Assembly: GCF_901000735.1 (NCBI RefSeq) | Contig: NC_081541.1 | Location: 25,689,420 to 25,753,419, forward strand | Direction: 5' to 3' | From: Corylus avellana | Lineage: Eukaryota; Streptophyta; Magnoliopsida; Fagales; Betulaceae | DNA: 64,000 nucleotides | The notes under the pieces: generated by a model | Database searches by the model: none | What the model was told of the DNA's origin: nothing | What the model saw: the letters and a program-made list of their open reading frames with translations, nothing else | Part shown: positions 43,157 to 54,347 of the stretch, in pieces | Position numbering within the stretch: the stretch's first letter is position 1 | Layout: every line of letters begins with the position of its first letter | Made by a program: the position numbers and the translations under genes

Positions 43157-44165
43157 CTGGATTCTCTCCGGTTCCTTATATTTGTTATTTTATTGTTTGG
43201 AACAAAAATACTTTTTAATAGAAAAAATTGAATAGTTAAGCTGAAATTTATTTACTCTTATTTGAGCAAGAGAAATGTTAGGCTTACAAACAAATTTTAT
43301 AGAAAAACTTTTACAAACTGATGCGGCACAACATGATTGAATATAAGATAAGTTCAAATTTTGAAAAACTTAATCATATTGTGCCAAATCAATTTATAAA
43401 AATTTTTCTGTAAAATTTGTTTGTAACCTATCACTCCTCTTTGAGCACATATGTCATCCCCTAGAGCACTACTCCATATACCCATTTTAAATTTTACGAG
43501 ACAAATTTATGACGTGTCATGATGATTTTTATTTTTTTTATTTTTTTCAAATAATTACCTTATCCATGTTACTCATGTGAGTGCATGTGAGGAAGAATAA
43601 TAAAATTGATTTGCCCTCCGCTCATTTAATGAACATTTGTTTACTCTTTTATGGGATTTCCTTGGGATCTAAAACTTCCTAAGATTTATATATGCTCTTT
43701 TTTTTCTTTTTTTCTTTTTTATTTTTTGGGCCTTCAACCACATATGCTTATTGATTTTACAAGTTATACTATAATTAACTTATGAGTTCAGGAAGAGTTC
43801 GCTACTTTTATCATTTAATTGCCTCCAATTCTTTGGTATGTAATAATTGGACCGGATTCTCCTTAAATGTTTTGTCCATATCGGATGAGGTTTTGTCTGA
43901 ATTTTAAATAATTTAGACAGAAAATAAAAGAAAAGTGTAGGAATCTTGTGGTGTTCGAACAAGTTACCAGGATATTATTACTTATTCGTATAGCCCATAT
44001 TTGCACTTTCCTCTCCGATTCACTGCCTAAATTCTTTGAAATTTGGTCACGAAATTCCAACAAATTTGAATCCACAATATTAATTTCACTTGAAATCTCT
44101 AATGCCAATAACATATATATTAACCATGATACTTAAGAGATCTTAATTAATAGTTAGCAATAGTT

Positions 44166-44286
44166 TCCAAGGGGTAGCGCAATCAACTGTGAACCACGCC
44201 TCATAAAGCGGAAGTCACTAGTTCGAATCTTCTCATTTTCTTGAGTGGACATGTCAAAAAATAATAATAATAATAATAATAATAAT
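44166..44286 (+). mobile_element. short tRNA-related SINE, duplicated copy
   Basis: Duplicate of 31313-31433. Flanks AGTTAGCAATAGTT and AGTTAGTAATAGTT (one mismatch) confirm the target duplication. Box B is GTTCGAATCT here. Confidence 0.75.
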
Positions 44287-44760
44287 AGTTAGTAATAGTT
44301 AATGATCTGGTGTATCATAAGTAAAATCTGCCATCTATGTTTGCATGCGAGAGACGTACGGACTTTGAATTTCCATCGTCTACAAATTGAAGGTTGGAGT
44401 TTTGTGAACAGAACAAAGCTTTCTTTTTAGCTGAGTTAAAAGAAATTTCAAACTTAATCTATTAAACTGAGTTGGCAACAACCTCATGCATGACGAGTTA
44501 TCAACGGCCAACGGTTTTGGCTCGCGTCGTGCTTAATTTAAGAATATATATTTTTTATATATTTAAGATCGTTATATATTCTTAAATTAAGCATATATAG
44601 ATCAACCGTTTAATATACAAAAAATTTCAAACTAAAGCACGATCTACCTTTTTTTTATATATATATTTCTTTTTTCTCCTCCTTTCTTTCGTCACTTTTA
44701 ATATTTTCTTTCTTGGTTCTCTCTTTCTTTATTTATTTATTTTATTGATATTTTAATTTA

Positions 44761-45570
44761 GGGTAAATATATCTAAAGTACTTGGGTTAAGATGCCAAAA
44801 TTTTTATCTCCATAAGTTTTTTTGATTCAAAAATTTACTCCTTGGTCAATCGAAATTTCAATAAAATTTCTACCATCAAATTTTTTTAACTGCGATTATA
44901 TTCTTTGAAACTGACTGTTTTGCCACGCCAGCATAATAAATTTTTATTAATTTAATTTAAAAAATTAAATAAAAACTAATAAATTTTTTAAAAAAAAAAA
45001 ATTGAAGAAGCGGCCGAAAGCCACCCTGGCCACCCCAACCACCCTGGGGTGGCTTCCGGCCACCCCAGGGGCTGGGGGTGACCTACGGGCCATCCCAAAC
45101 CACCTAGGGGTGGCTGTGAGTCATCCCTTGGGTTTAGGGGTGGCCTGCGAGCCACCCCATGAGTGGTTAGGGGTGGCCCGATGCCACCCCTTGGGTTTTG
45201 CCAAGGGGTGGTCGCGAGCCACCCCTAGGTGGTTTTCGGTGGCCTGCAGGCCACCCGCAAGGTGTTTTGCCCACCCCTTAGGTGGCTTCCGGCCACCCCA
45301 TAGTGGCCCTGGCCACCCTTTCAATTTTTTTTTTTTAAAAAAAATTTATTAAATTTTTTTTAATTTTTTAAATTAAATTAATAAAAAATTATTATACTGA
45401 AGTAGCAAAACGATGCGTTTCAACCAATTTAACTGCAGTTAAAAAAATTTGATCGTAGGAATTTTTTTGGCATTTTGATTTACTCCGGGAGTATATTGTC
45501 GGAAAAAAAAAAAACTTAGGGAGATAAAAAATTTTGCGTGTTGACCCAATGACTTTAGCTATATTTACCC
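44761..45570. mobile_element. Mutator-type MITE with GC-rich core, copy 3 (810 bp)
   Basis: Same 9-bp flanks TTTAATTTA (44752-44760 and 45571-45579). The core (45008-45325) is the longest of the three. It has many GGTGGC/GCCACC blocks such as CTTGGGTTTAGGGGTGG. Open frames on both strands here are repeat by-products. Confidence 0.87.
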
Positions 45571-46824
45571 TTTAATTTATATGTTACACTTACTATCAAA
45601 TGAGTACATGTTAAATCTTACTTAAAATTGAATATCTTACAAGAAAATCTTGAACATAAAATTTAAAACAATGATTTTTAAATTAAATATTTAAAATTTA
45701 AAATGCCACATTTTAACTGTTCATCTTTGACTTCAATTTTTATTGAGCCCTTGCAGGGAAAGTCCAGTATTTTGGGATAAATGCAATTTTTGTCGCAATG
45801 GTTTAAAGTTTTGACAAATAGTTCCATTAGTTTTAAAAAGTGTCGAATTATTTTTCAGAGCTAGTAAAAAATATAAAGTAGTCTATACAGTTAAAAAATT
45901 TGACAAAATCCGTTAATGCATTAAATTGTATTGGCTAAACCACTCTCATACCCTTGGTCGTGGTTTGGCCACCACCTCTATCCTCTAAGTGGATATGGTT
46001 TAACTGTCCAAAAAATGGTAAAAAAAAATAAAAAAATAAAAATTGACGGAGTAGAGGACCACCCCAATAATAGCCATAAGTGGTTTGGCCAATCTTTATG
46101 GCCAACCCCATTCTTGTAGAAACTCGAAAAGGTTGGGACCAAAAATATATTTATTACCAGTATTTTTACTTTGAGGCACGATAAAGGCACAACTTTGGTC
46201 AAACTTTTCTCTTATGTGGTCATGTCTTAAAAAAACAAAAGATAAAAAAAAATTATGAAGCAACAATAACATCGTACGTAGTCCTTTTTTTATTTGGTAT
46301 ATTTTTTTTTTTAAAAAAAAATGGTATTTTTTTCATAAAAATGATCATTTTTTTTATAAAATAATTACCATTTTTATGAAGAAAAATACATTTTTTTTTT
46401 TTTAAATACCAAGTAAAAAAAGGACTATGTACGATGTTACAGCTTCAATTTTTTTTTTTTAATTTAAAAATAAATAAAAAACAAGAGAAAAGAACTTTAA
46501 CACATACTGTCAGAAATGGGACATAATTTAAGGACCACTTTTTTATCTCTTGGAAAAAAGGAAGCTCTTAATTACAATATATATTTATTTTGTGACGGCT
46601 ATGAAGTATGAACTATAAATTAGCAGAAAATAATTTAATTCAAATTATGTTGGCAAAAATTACAAGAAATTAATATTAAAATTGTAATTTGCTAAGAAAT
46701 TGAAACGAAATGTAGAAGATATGTTTGGTAATTTTGAGGGGATCAACAAAATGCATAAATGGCCCTAACCCTAATAAAGTGGTGTACTCGAGCTTGAACC
46801 CCTTAATTTTCAGAGAATTAATTA

Positions 46825-46990
46825 ATGTGTCGAAAAAACTACTTAAAAATCTCCTAAGATGTATATATGCATATCTCCTATTTCATGTACCTAACAGCAG
46901 GATGACTGGATAGCACATCAATAAAAAAGGCCCCATTGCTATTAAGTGAGTAGCGATTTAGTAAACATGGGCGTGCATGAACAGTATGCA
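46825..46990. repeat. truncated third C copy
   Basis: Matches the start of C (GTGTCGAAAAAACTAC...) and stops at the foldback sequence; the remainder of C is missing. Confidence 0.8.
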
Positions 46991-47098
46991 CGCCAGTGTT
47001 ATATATATATACTATTTAAATATTATTTTAATTATATTTTATAATATTATAACACCGGCGTGTACACTATTCATGCACGCTAGTGTTCACTAAATCAC
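46961..47098. mobile_element. small foldback element
   Basis: Left arm GGGCGTGCATGAACAGTATG and CACGCCAGTGTTATA; right arm TATAACACCGGCGTGTACAC and ATTCATGCACGC. The outer flanks both hold ACTAAATCACTA/TAGTAAAC-type sequence. AT-rich loop. Confidence 0.7.
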
Positions 47099-47099
47099 T

Positions 47100-48101
47100 A
47101 CTCCTATTAAGTTTATCAATTTTGGGAAATACTGTTATATTCAAAATTTATGAGGTAGTAGAATGCATGATATCAACATCAAAACATTTTCATTTTTCTA
47201 TCACATTATTCACTTTTTATATTATATCATTTACTTTTTACTATTATTCAAATAAAAAAAATTGTTTACAATTTTTTTTTTCATTTTTCAATATTACTTT
47301 TTTACTTTTCTATACTAATTATTATATTCATTTTTTTCTCACTAAACATAAACAATGCAGTGTTGATTGCCGAACACACTCTAATTATCACAGGTAGTAG
47401 TCGGCCAAGAAATGAGAGTTTTGATTATTTGTCGGAAATCATTATGTTAAGAAATGAAATGAGAGATGTATATATATTAGAATGATATCACCACTATAAA
47501 TGATTAATATAATAATCTAATGTTATGTTTCTTTCGACGTAAAATATTTTTAGCCGAAATAATTTTCTTGAAAAATGATTTCTTAAAAACATTTTTCGAC
47601 TTTAACGCGTAGTGAAAATCACAAATATATTTATTCATTCAATCATATTAAACTGTAAATTACGTTAATATCATGACCGGGTCCCAGCAGGGGCCTAATC
47701 AGGTCCTATATGCATCACAACGGAGTCACAATGGCGATGTCCCGACAGTTCCCCAACTAGGTCGTAACGGGGTCTATAGTGAGAGTAATAAGATTATCAC
47801 ACAAAGATTTTAGACCATAAACCTTGCAATCTATAAGTTAATGTTTACAGTAAGTAATGGAATTGGGCATTCCATTTGATAAGGTTATAACACATCAGTT
47901 ATGATGATCTATCTTGATTATGTGAAGGGTGATTTCGAATCACCAAAGTGGTTATTCCTTAAAATGACAATTCGAAATCACTTAGGACACCTCCAGAACC
48001 TCACCGGGACTCGGTTAAGACATCGTCAGGACTCGATTAGGACACTGTCGAAACCTAGTCGGAATATTTTTGTAATTTAAAGTTTAATATATATATATAT
48101 A
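47100..48101. other. intergenic sequence with a GGACTCGATTAGGACAC-type repeat
   Basis: At about 47670-47780 and 47990-48065 the phrases GGTCCCAGCAGGGGCC and GGACTCGGTTAAGACATCG look like parts of a short dispersed or tandem repeat. It ends in (TA)n next to the LTR. No gene. Confidence 0.4.
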
Positions 48102-49906
48102 TGTAACATCCCCAGCCCGTTAAGGCTGAGTTTGCCACTTTTCTTCTTTTACAACAAAAGTTATTGCAAAGATCTATAAGGTCTATCAGAGTACTTGATT
48201 TTAAAGGATACGAAAAATGTATAAAACATTATTCAAGAGATTTTATTACAAGCGAAATTAGAAAACATTAAACTTTAGTTGCGGAATATCATATCATTAC
48301 AATAACTTATATGAAAAGACTTTGAAAATTAATAATTATTCCCACCCCATTCCGGCCTCCTATTCCAGCATCCTTTCTACCTGAAAACAAGAAATAAAAC
48401 TGAATGAGCCCAAAGGGGGCCCAGCAAGTAAAATCCACAACCATAAATAGTTTTACTCCTTGTTCTCAGTTTTGAAAATCATTTTCGCAAATAAATATAA
48501 TTCTAGCCATAATAATATCTGTATGTACGGTTGCATCTCCCGTAACATATACATACTATTACATCTAGTAATAGATCATCGTTGTAAATCATCTTTATAA
48601 ATCATCATCATAATGCATTATTATAAATAATCTTTGTAAATCATCTCTGTAAATCATCATAGCATATCATCGTTGAAAATATAGTATCATTTTCTCATAA
48701 TAAGGCCATGTACACTATTACCCCTGTGCACGAGGGTTGCGGGTCCTGTGACCATGGCACTGAACTGAGGCCTCAGCCATGCCCGACCGTCAATTAACTC
48801 TTTTTTCTTGGTGCACTCAACGGTCTGTTGATGGAATACCACCTTCTGGCATAGCCTCCTTCAGTGGTTTCGCCTCCATCCGAGTATCGGTACCGAACTC
48901 TCTCATCTTACTTATCTTGGGGCCAAAAATACTCTCCTCCATACATGTGCCCTCATTTCATAAACATTTATCTCATCTCTTGTACTTTTCTTTGTACTTC
49001 TTTTGATGCATCTTAGGGCAACATGTAGGAGGGTTTATCATCATTTTTCTTTCTTATAATCATCATCATTTCTCAACTTTCTTTTCTCAAAATGGAAACC
49101 TTTTCAAATATAAACTTGTTGTACTTAGAAAGCGTTTAAAGAAATAGAAACTTTCTAGATAATTCATTTAGAAATCCTTCATGCATGCAACATAACTTCA
49201 TAATACGTAAATAAAATAATCATTTACAATTTACTAAAGAATGAATAAATAGCATGACATGAAGTAACTTTAGAAGGGGTAGTGAATTTACTTACCTCTA
49301 GACTGAAGCTAAAAGTGGTATGAAGGAATCCAGTTGCTCCAATATGACTAACACCACTAGTATATCTTTTGAAACTAATTTCTAAAGTCCGCTATCTCTT
49401 GTGTTCTTTCTTTCTTGTAGCGCTTGGTCTCGCCCTTTCTCTCTCTGTTCTGAGTAAACACTCTTAGAAAGAAGAAAGACCGAGTAAAAAGCGGAAGAAG
49501 GAAGAATATATGCAAGAGATGGGAGAGGAGATGAGTGGTGAAAATTCTGAAGGAGAAGAGCTCTATTTATAGGAGAAAATCAAATACTATTTCACCAACC
49601 CTATACTATTTCACCAACCCTATACTATTCTACCAACCCTATACTATTTCACCAACCCTATACTATTCTACCAACCCTATACTATTCTACCAACCCTATA
49701 CTATTCTACCTATACTATTCTACCTTCTTATTCTACCATCCTTATACCTACCATTTACTATCCTATTATTTCACCAATTACCATTCTCTAATTACCACTC
49801 TCATAAATTTCCCAAGAATTAAAATCCTTAGCTACAATGGATATTAAAATAATATCATTATCAAAATAATCTATTTAAATAGCTTTGAAAATTCTGGGAC
49901 ACTACA
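48102..49906 (-). repeat. full-length LTR on the minus strand (1,805 bp)
   Basis: TGTAACATCCCC to CACTACA, followed by the reverse complement of the polypurine tract (ATCTTCCCTCC), so it is the 3' LTR of a minus-strand element. TATA box at 49563-49571. Preceded by (TA)n; no duplication can be judged because the partner LTR is missing. Confidence 0.9.
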
Positions 49907-50692
49907 ATCTTCCCTCCTTATTAGAATTTCGTCCTCGAAATTAAAACCTATAATATTATCGTCCAATCTTCAAGTTGAGGGATTCAGATTTAAAATATTC
50001 CTTTTAATCCTTCGTCAAAGCCTACTCTCTTTTATCATATTGAAATGTTATCTCCTTCTACTAGGAGTAAATCTTATTCACAGTCTAAAGTCTTGATTTC
50101 TGCAATCATTCATCAATTCACACTAAAATCTTACCTCAAAATCTTTTCCATTGTTTCTTTCCAACCTCAATAACAACGATCGAGTTATTCATTAACAGTC
50201 TACAATCAAGGTTTTAAACATCAAATTAATAAATCATGTGATCAATAGTTCATACCTCCAAACATCATAGTCCTCATTTCAAGCCTGCAATAATTTTCTC
50301 GATCTAATTTAATCAATTTATCAAAAAGGTGTAAAATCATTCCTGCCTATATTCTCTTTAGTATCTCAGTATTCCCAATCATGCATACGAAATTTTAATA
50401 TGATGCTCTAATAATTATTAACTTCTCACCATCATAAACCTGTAAAAGTAAATAGCACCAACATTCAAACATCATTACATGAATATACCTCAGAAGTGTC
50501 ATCATAATTTGATTCATTCTAAATACACAACCGTTTCTATTTTCTCATCCCAACTTTTGTGTTGATGCTACAATATCAGCGAAAATCTTTCAGTACAACA
50601 TCTTTACTTGATAAATCATAACTCAACAATAGAAACTCGTAATTATGATTTCAACTCAAACGAAATACACGATTACATCAAATGTAAGATTC

Positions 50693-50917
50693 TCATCCAT
50701 TCTTGACTAATACATATTGTGCTTGCCGCGTTCTAGAGATGAAATTGATAAGCAAGCAAAGTAGGATATGGGTAAGTTTCCAGGCTGGAAGTTCCAAAGT
50801 ACACATGCTATAATTTCTCTCCCTTGGGTCTTGCAAGGTCAAGAAGAGAAAAGAGAGAAAGATAGTCCTGTTGCTTTCTAGAAATGAAGATTTGAAAAGC
50901 ATTTCAGGACATGGCAT
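50693..50917 (-). CDS. 74-codon retroelement ORF (copy 2)
   Basis: MPCPEMLFKSSFLESNRT...; differs from copy 1 by a few residues (NYSMCTLELPAW for NYNMCVLGHPAW). Open frame kept. Sense with respect to the LTR at 48102. Confidence 0.45.
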   Translation of the reverse strand: MPCPEMLFKSSFLESNRTIFLSFLFLTLQDPRERNYSMCTLELPAWKLTHILLCLLINFISRTRQAQYVLVKNG

Positions 50918-51675
50918 GTATGTGAGACTTTCAAAATACCCACATCGGATGCTCTCTCTCTTCTGTCATGTATGGAGACTGAGAAGAAAAGGGAGATATT
51001 TAGCCTGAGAAGCATGATCAAGGATAATCTTGCTTCCTCAGGACATGATCAACGATAATCTTGCTTCCGCAGGACATGATCAACGATAATCTTGCTTCAA
51101 TGGTTTACTACTGAGAGTATGAGGAGTTGGGTTTGTGAATCAAGTCGTGAGGCTGCATTTTTTTTCTCTTGAGGATACGCTCAACTAGGAGGAAAAGTCG
51201 AGCTTTCATTGTATGGAAGGTCATTAGAAGATTTCAGGTGAAGGAGTATGATCAGAAGGCATGCGTTGCAATGGAGAAAGAGGTGTGAATTTATATGAAG
51301 GGTTTCTGGATAACGAACGAGCGCGTGGTGCGCGTTGGCATGACAATTCATTCAGTTGCCCACGCATGGTATTCGAAGTCGTTGATTGAACAGTGGGTTT
51401 GAAAAAATGAGCTCAGTCGAATTTATGACAGGAGACAAGATCCTACTTCCACGGGATCTTTTGACAAAATTTCCATCGCTGCCCGAGGTCGCCTAACGCT
51501 TTGTTGTTTACTGTTTATTTCACCTGAAGTGAAAAATTCCTTTAAAGCCACTCGTCGGCTGCTTCCAGAAACTTCAAAAAAATCTCTTCAGTTTCTGACG
51601 CTCAGTCTCTTTTCAATACTTCATCTCTCCCAAATTTCTTCGTATTCTCAACTATTTTTCCTTACTCTCCTAAAT

Positions 51676-52338
51676 ATGGGAGCATCATCATCATCCGTTA
51701 ACACCCTCGATTTGAATGTTGCTCCTGCAGCACAACCCATTGTTATGCCTGACGTGCAACCGGATGTGCCTGTTGTTCCCCCTGAAGTGTCTGCTATTCA
51801 TCCCGTCGTACCTGTTACACACCCTAATGAACTTGCTACCTATCCTGATGTATGGCAGCCAACTTTTGTCTTTGACAATCGTCCTATCACTATTCACGAT
51901 TCTGTCATGCTCCATGATTCTACTGCTGTAGCAGTGGCCAAAGGTTTTGTAATTCCACGGGATCAAACATTCTTAGCGGATAGGTCGGATACTGATGCTA
52001 TTAATAATTCATTGGCATTCAGTATCCAAGGTGCTGCTTCAGTTTCTGACATGGCACAACGTTTGAGTGCAAGAAATGTTGAGCTGAAAGTCTCAAGAAA
52101 CCAAATCGGGGTCTTACAGCGACTGCTCAAATACTACAAACGAAAACACGTGGATTTGAAGCAGGAGAATACTCAGCTGAAAAAGATGATGTTATCTTAC
52201 GCAGAATACTTGGGACCAAAGATGCTAGAAATGGAGAAGAATACCGAACGTCTCCAGCGACAGCACAAAAAACTCCGGGTCGATGTTCAGGGGTATTGCA
52301 AGTCCCTCCGCACACGCTCTAGTCAGGGACCTCATTAG
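51676..52338 (+). CDS. intact antisense ORF: EAR-motif, proline-rich, coiled-coil protein
   Basis: 220 codons from the ATG at 51676; an in-frame ATG at 51529 adds 49 residues, but sequence there matches leader DNA of the other copies and I prefer 51676. Layout: serine run (3-7), TLDLNVAPA (about 8-16) with DLNVAP fitting the DLNxxP EAR repression motif, a P/V-rich spacer to about residue 50, a middle block (FVFDNRPITIHDSVMLHD, FVIPRDQTFLADRSD), and a coiled coil from about 125 to 205 (LKQENTQLKKMMLSYAEYL, LEMEKNTERLQRQ). The C-terminus is basic (KSLRTRSS). No known domain family recognised. It lies opposite to the LTR direction, like the antisense extra ORFs of some plant Ty3 elements. A regulatory, nuclear role is only inference. 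Confidence 0.65.
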   Translation: MGASSSSVNTLDLNVAPAAQPIVMPDVQPDVPVVPPEVSAIHPVVPVTHPNELATYPDVWQPTFVFDNRPITIHDSVMLHDSTAVAVAKGFVIPRDQTFLADRSDTDAINNSLAFSIQGAASVSDMAQRLSARNVELKVSRNQIGVLQRLLKYYKRKHVDLKQENTQLKKMMLSYAEYLGPKMLEMEKNTERLQRQHKKLRVDVQGYCKSLRTRSSQGPH

Positions 52339-52484
52339 AAATAAATATTCTCTTTGATAATTCAATTAATAAATATATACGATTCTGCTCATACTAGGTT
52401 TTCTCTATGCAGAAATAATTTTCCTGGAGCAGCTCTGAGGAATCATCTGCTCATCATTACCACGTGTCTCTTTATGCAACAAAT

Positions 52485-52608
52485 TCCCTTCTTTTTTTTT
52501 TTTTTTTTTTTTAATAACCAAAAAAAATTTATCCCTCAGAAAATGCCCATGCATCATTTATTAGAGACCACTCAAAAATACATACTCTATTTGCCCGGAA
52601 TGTGGCTC
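52485..52608. other. junction of the inverted retroelement halves
   Basis: Poly(T) of about 20, then about 105 bp without homology elsewhere in the window (ATCCCTCAGAAAATGCCCAT...), then the inverted interior starting in codon 2-3 of the antisense ORF (ATGGGAG). Confidence 0.75.
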
Positions 52609-54347
52609 CCATATTTAGGAGAGTAAGGAAAAATAGTTGAGAATACGAAGAATTTGGGAGAGATGAAGTATTGAGAAGAGACTGAACGTCAGAAACTGAA
52701 GAGAATTTTTTTTGAAGTTTCTGGAAGAAGCAGACGAGTGGCTTTCAAGAAATTTTTCACTTCAAGTGAAATAAACAGTAAACAACAAAGCGTTAGGCGA
52801 CCTCGGGCTGCGAAGGATTTTTGTCAAAAGATCCCGTTGCAGTAGGATCTGGTCTCCTGTCATAAATTCGACTGAGCTCATTTTTCAAACCCACTGTTCA
52901 ATCAACGACTTCAAATACCATGCGTGGGCAACTGAATGAATTGTCATGCCAACGCGCACCACGCGCTCGTTCGTTATCCAGAAACCCTTCATATAAATTC
53001 ACACCTCTTTCTCCATTGCAACGCATGCCTTCTGATCATACTCCTTCGCCTGAAATCTTCTGTTAATAGCCTTCCATACAATGAAAGCTCGACTTTTCTC
53101 CCAGTTGAGCGTATCCTCAAGAGAGAAAAAAATGTAGCATTACGACTTGATTCACAAACCCCACACCTTATACTCTCAAAAAACCATTGAAGCAAGATTA
53201 TCGTTGATCATGTCCTGAGGAAGCAAGATTATCCTTGATCATGCTTCTCAGGCTAAATATCTCTCTTTTCTTCTCAGTCTCCATAAATGACAGAAGAGAG
53301 AGAGCATCCGATGTGGGTATTTTGAAAGTCTTACATACATGCCATGTCCTGAAATGCTTTTCAAATCTTCATTTCTAGAAAGCAACAGGACTATCATTCT
53401 CTCTTTTCTCTTCTTGACCTTGCAAGACCCAAGGGAGAGAAATTATAGCATGTGTACTTTGGAACTTCCAGCCTGGAAACTTACCCATATCCTACTTTGC
53501 TTGCTTATCAATTACATCTCTAGAACGCAGCAAACACAATATGTATTAGTCAAGAATGGATGAGAATCTTACATTTGATGTAATCGTGTATTTCGTTTGA
53601 GTTGAAATCATAATTACGAGTTTCTTTTGCTGAGCTATGATTTATCAAGATGTAGTACAGAGAGATTTTCGCTAATATTGTAGCATCGACACAAAAGTTG
53701 GGATGAGAAAATAGAAACGGTTGTGTATTTAGAATGAATCGAATTATGATGTCACTTCTGAGGTATATTCATGTAATGATGTTTGAATGATGGTGCTATT
53801 TACTTTTACAGGTTTATGATGGTGAGAAGTTAATAATTATTAGAGCATCATATTAAAATTTCGTATGCATGATTTGGAATACTGAGATACTGAAGAGAAT
53901 ATAGGCGGGGATGATTTTTACACTTTTTTTGATAAAATTGATTAAATTAGATCGAGAAAATTATTGCAGGCTTGAAATGAGGACTATGATGTTTGGAGGT
54001 ATAAACTATTGATCACATGATTTATTAATTTGATGTTTAAACCTTGATTGTAGACTGTTGATGAATAACTCGATTGTTGTTATTGAGGTTGGAAAGAAAC
54101 AATGGAAAAGATTTTGAGGTAAGATTTTAGTGTGAATTGATGAATGATTGCAGAAATCAAGACTTTAGACTGTGAATAAGATTTACTCCTAGTAGAAGGA
54201 GAAAAAAATTTCAATATGATAAAAGAGAGTAGGCTTTGATGAAGGATTGAAAGGAATATTTTAAATCTGAATCCCTCAACTTGAAGATTGGACGATAATA
54301 TTATAGGTTTTAATTTCGATGACGAAATTCTAATAAGGAGGGAAGAT
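52609..54347 (+). mobile_element. interior of a plus-strand retroelement, 5'-truncated
   Basis: Reverse complement of 49907-51680. It begins at the antisense start codon and ends in TTTCGATGACGAAATTC and the polypurine tract before the LTR at 54348. A TATAAATTC box lies at 52992-52998. Confidence 0.85.
53339..53563 (+). CDS. 74-codon retroelement ORF (copy 3)
   Basis: Same frame as the other copies, with N-YISRTQQTQ in place of FISRTQQAQ near the end. Open. About 340 bp after the TATA-like box at 52992. Confidence 0.45.
   Translation: MPCPEMLFKSSFLESNRTIILSFLFLTLQDPRERNYSMCTLELPAWKLTHILLCLLINYISRTQQTQYVLVKNG

Larger units (their letters stand above)
41622..46530. repeat. segmental duplication A-B, copy 2
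   Basis: Collinear with 28730-33560. Differences include replacement of the (ATT)n at 30840 and a longer GC-rich MITE core. Confidence 0.9.
49907..52500 (-). mobile_element. interior of the minus-strand retroelement
   Basis: Homologous to 17695-20240. Polypurine side at 49907-49922. It holds the sense 74-codon ORF and the intact antisense ORF. At 52485-52608 it meets an inverted copy of itself through a poly(T) tract and about 105 bp of unrelated DNA. Confidence 0.82.

Noticed and set aside
45002..45352. GC-rich, long open frames on both strands
   Set aside because: Caused by the GGTGGC/GCCACC core of a MITE; different in each copy and free of stops because of base composition. Also not a CpG island, since the motifs are mostly CpG-poor.
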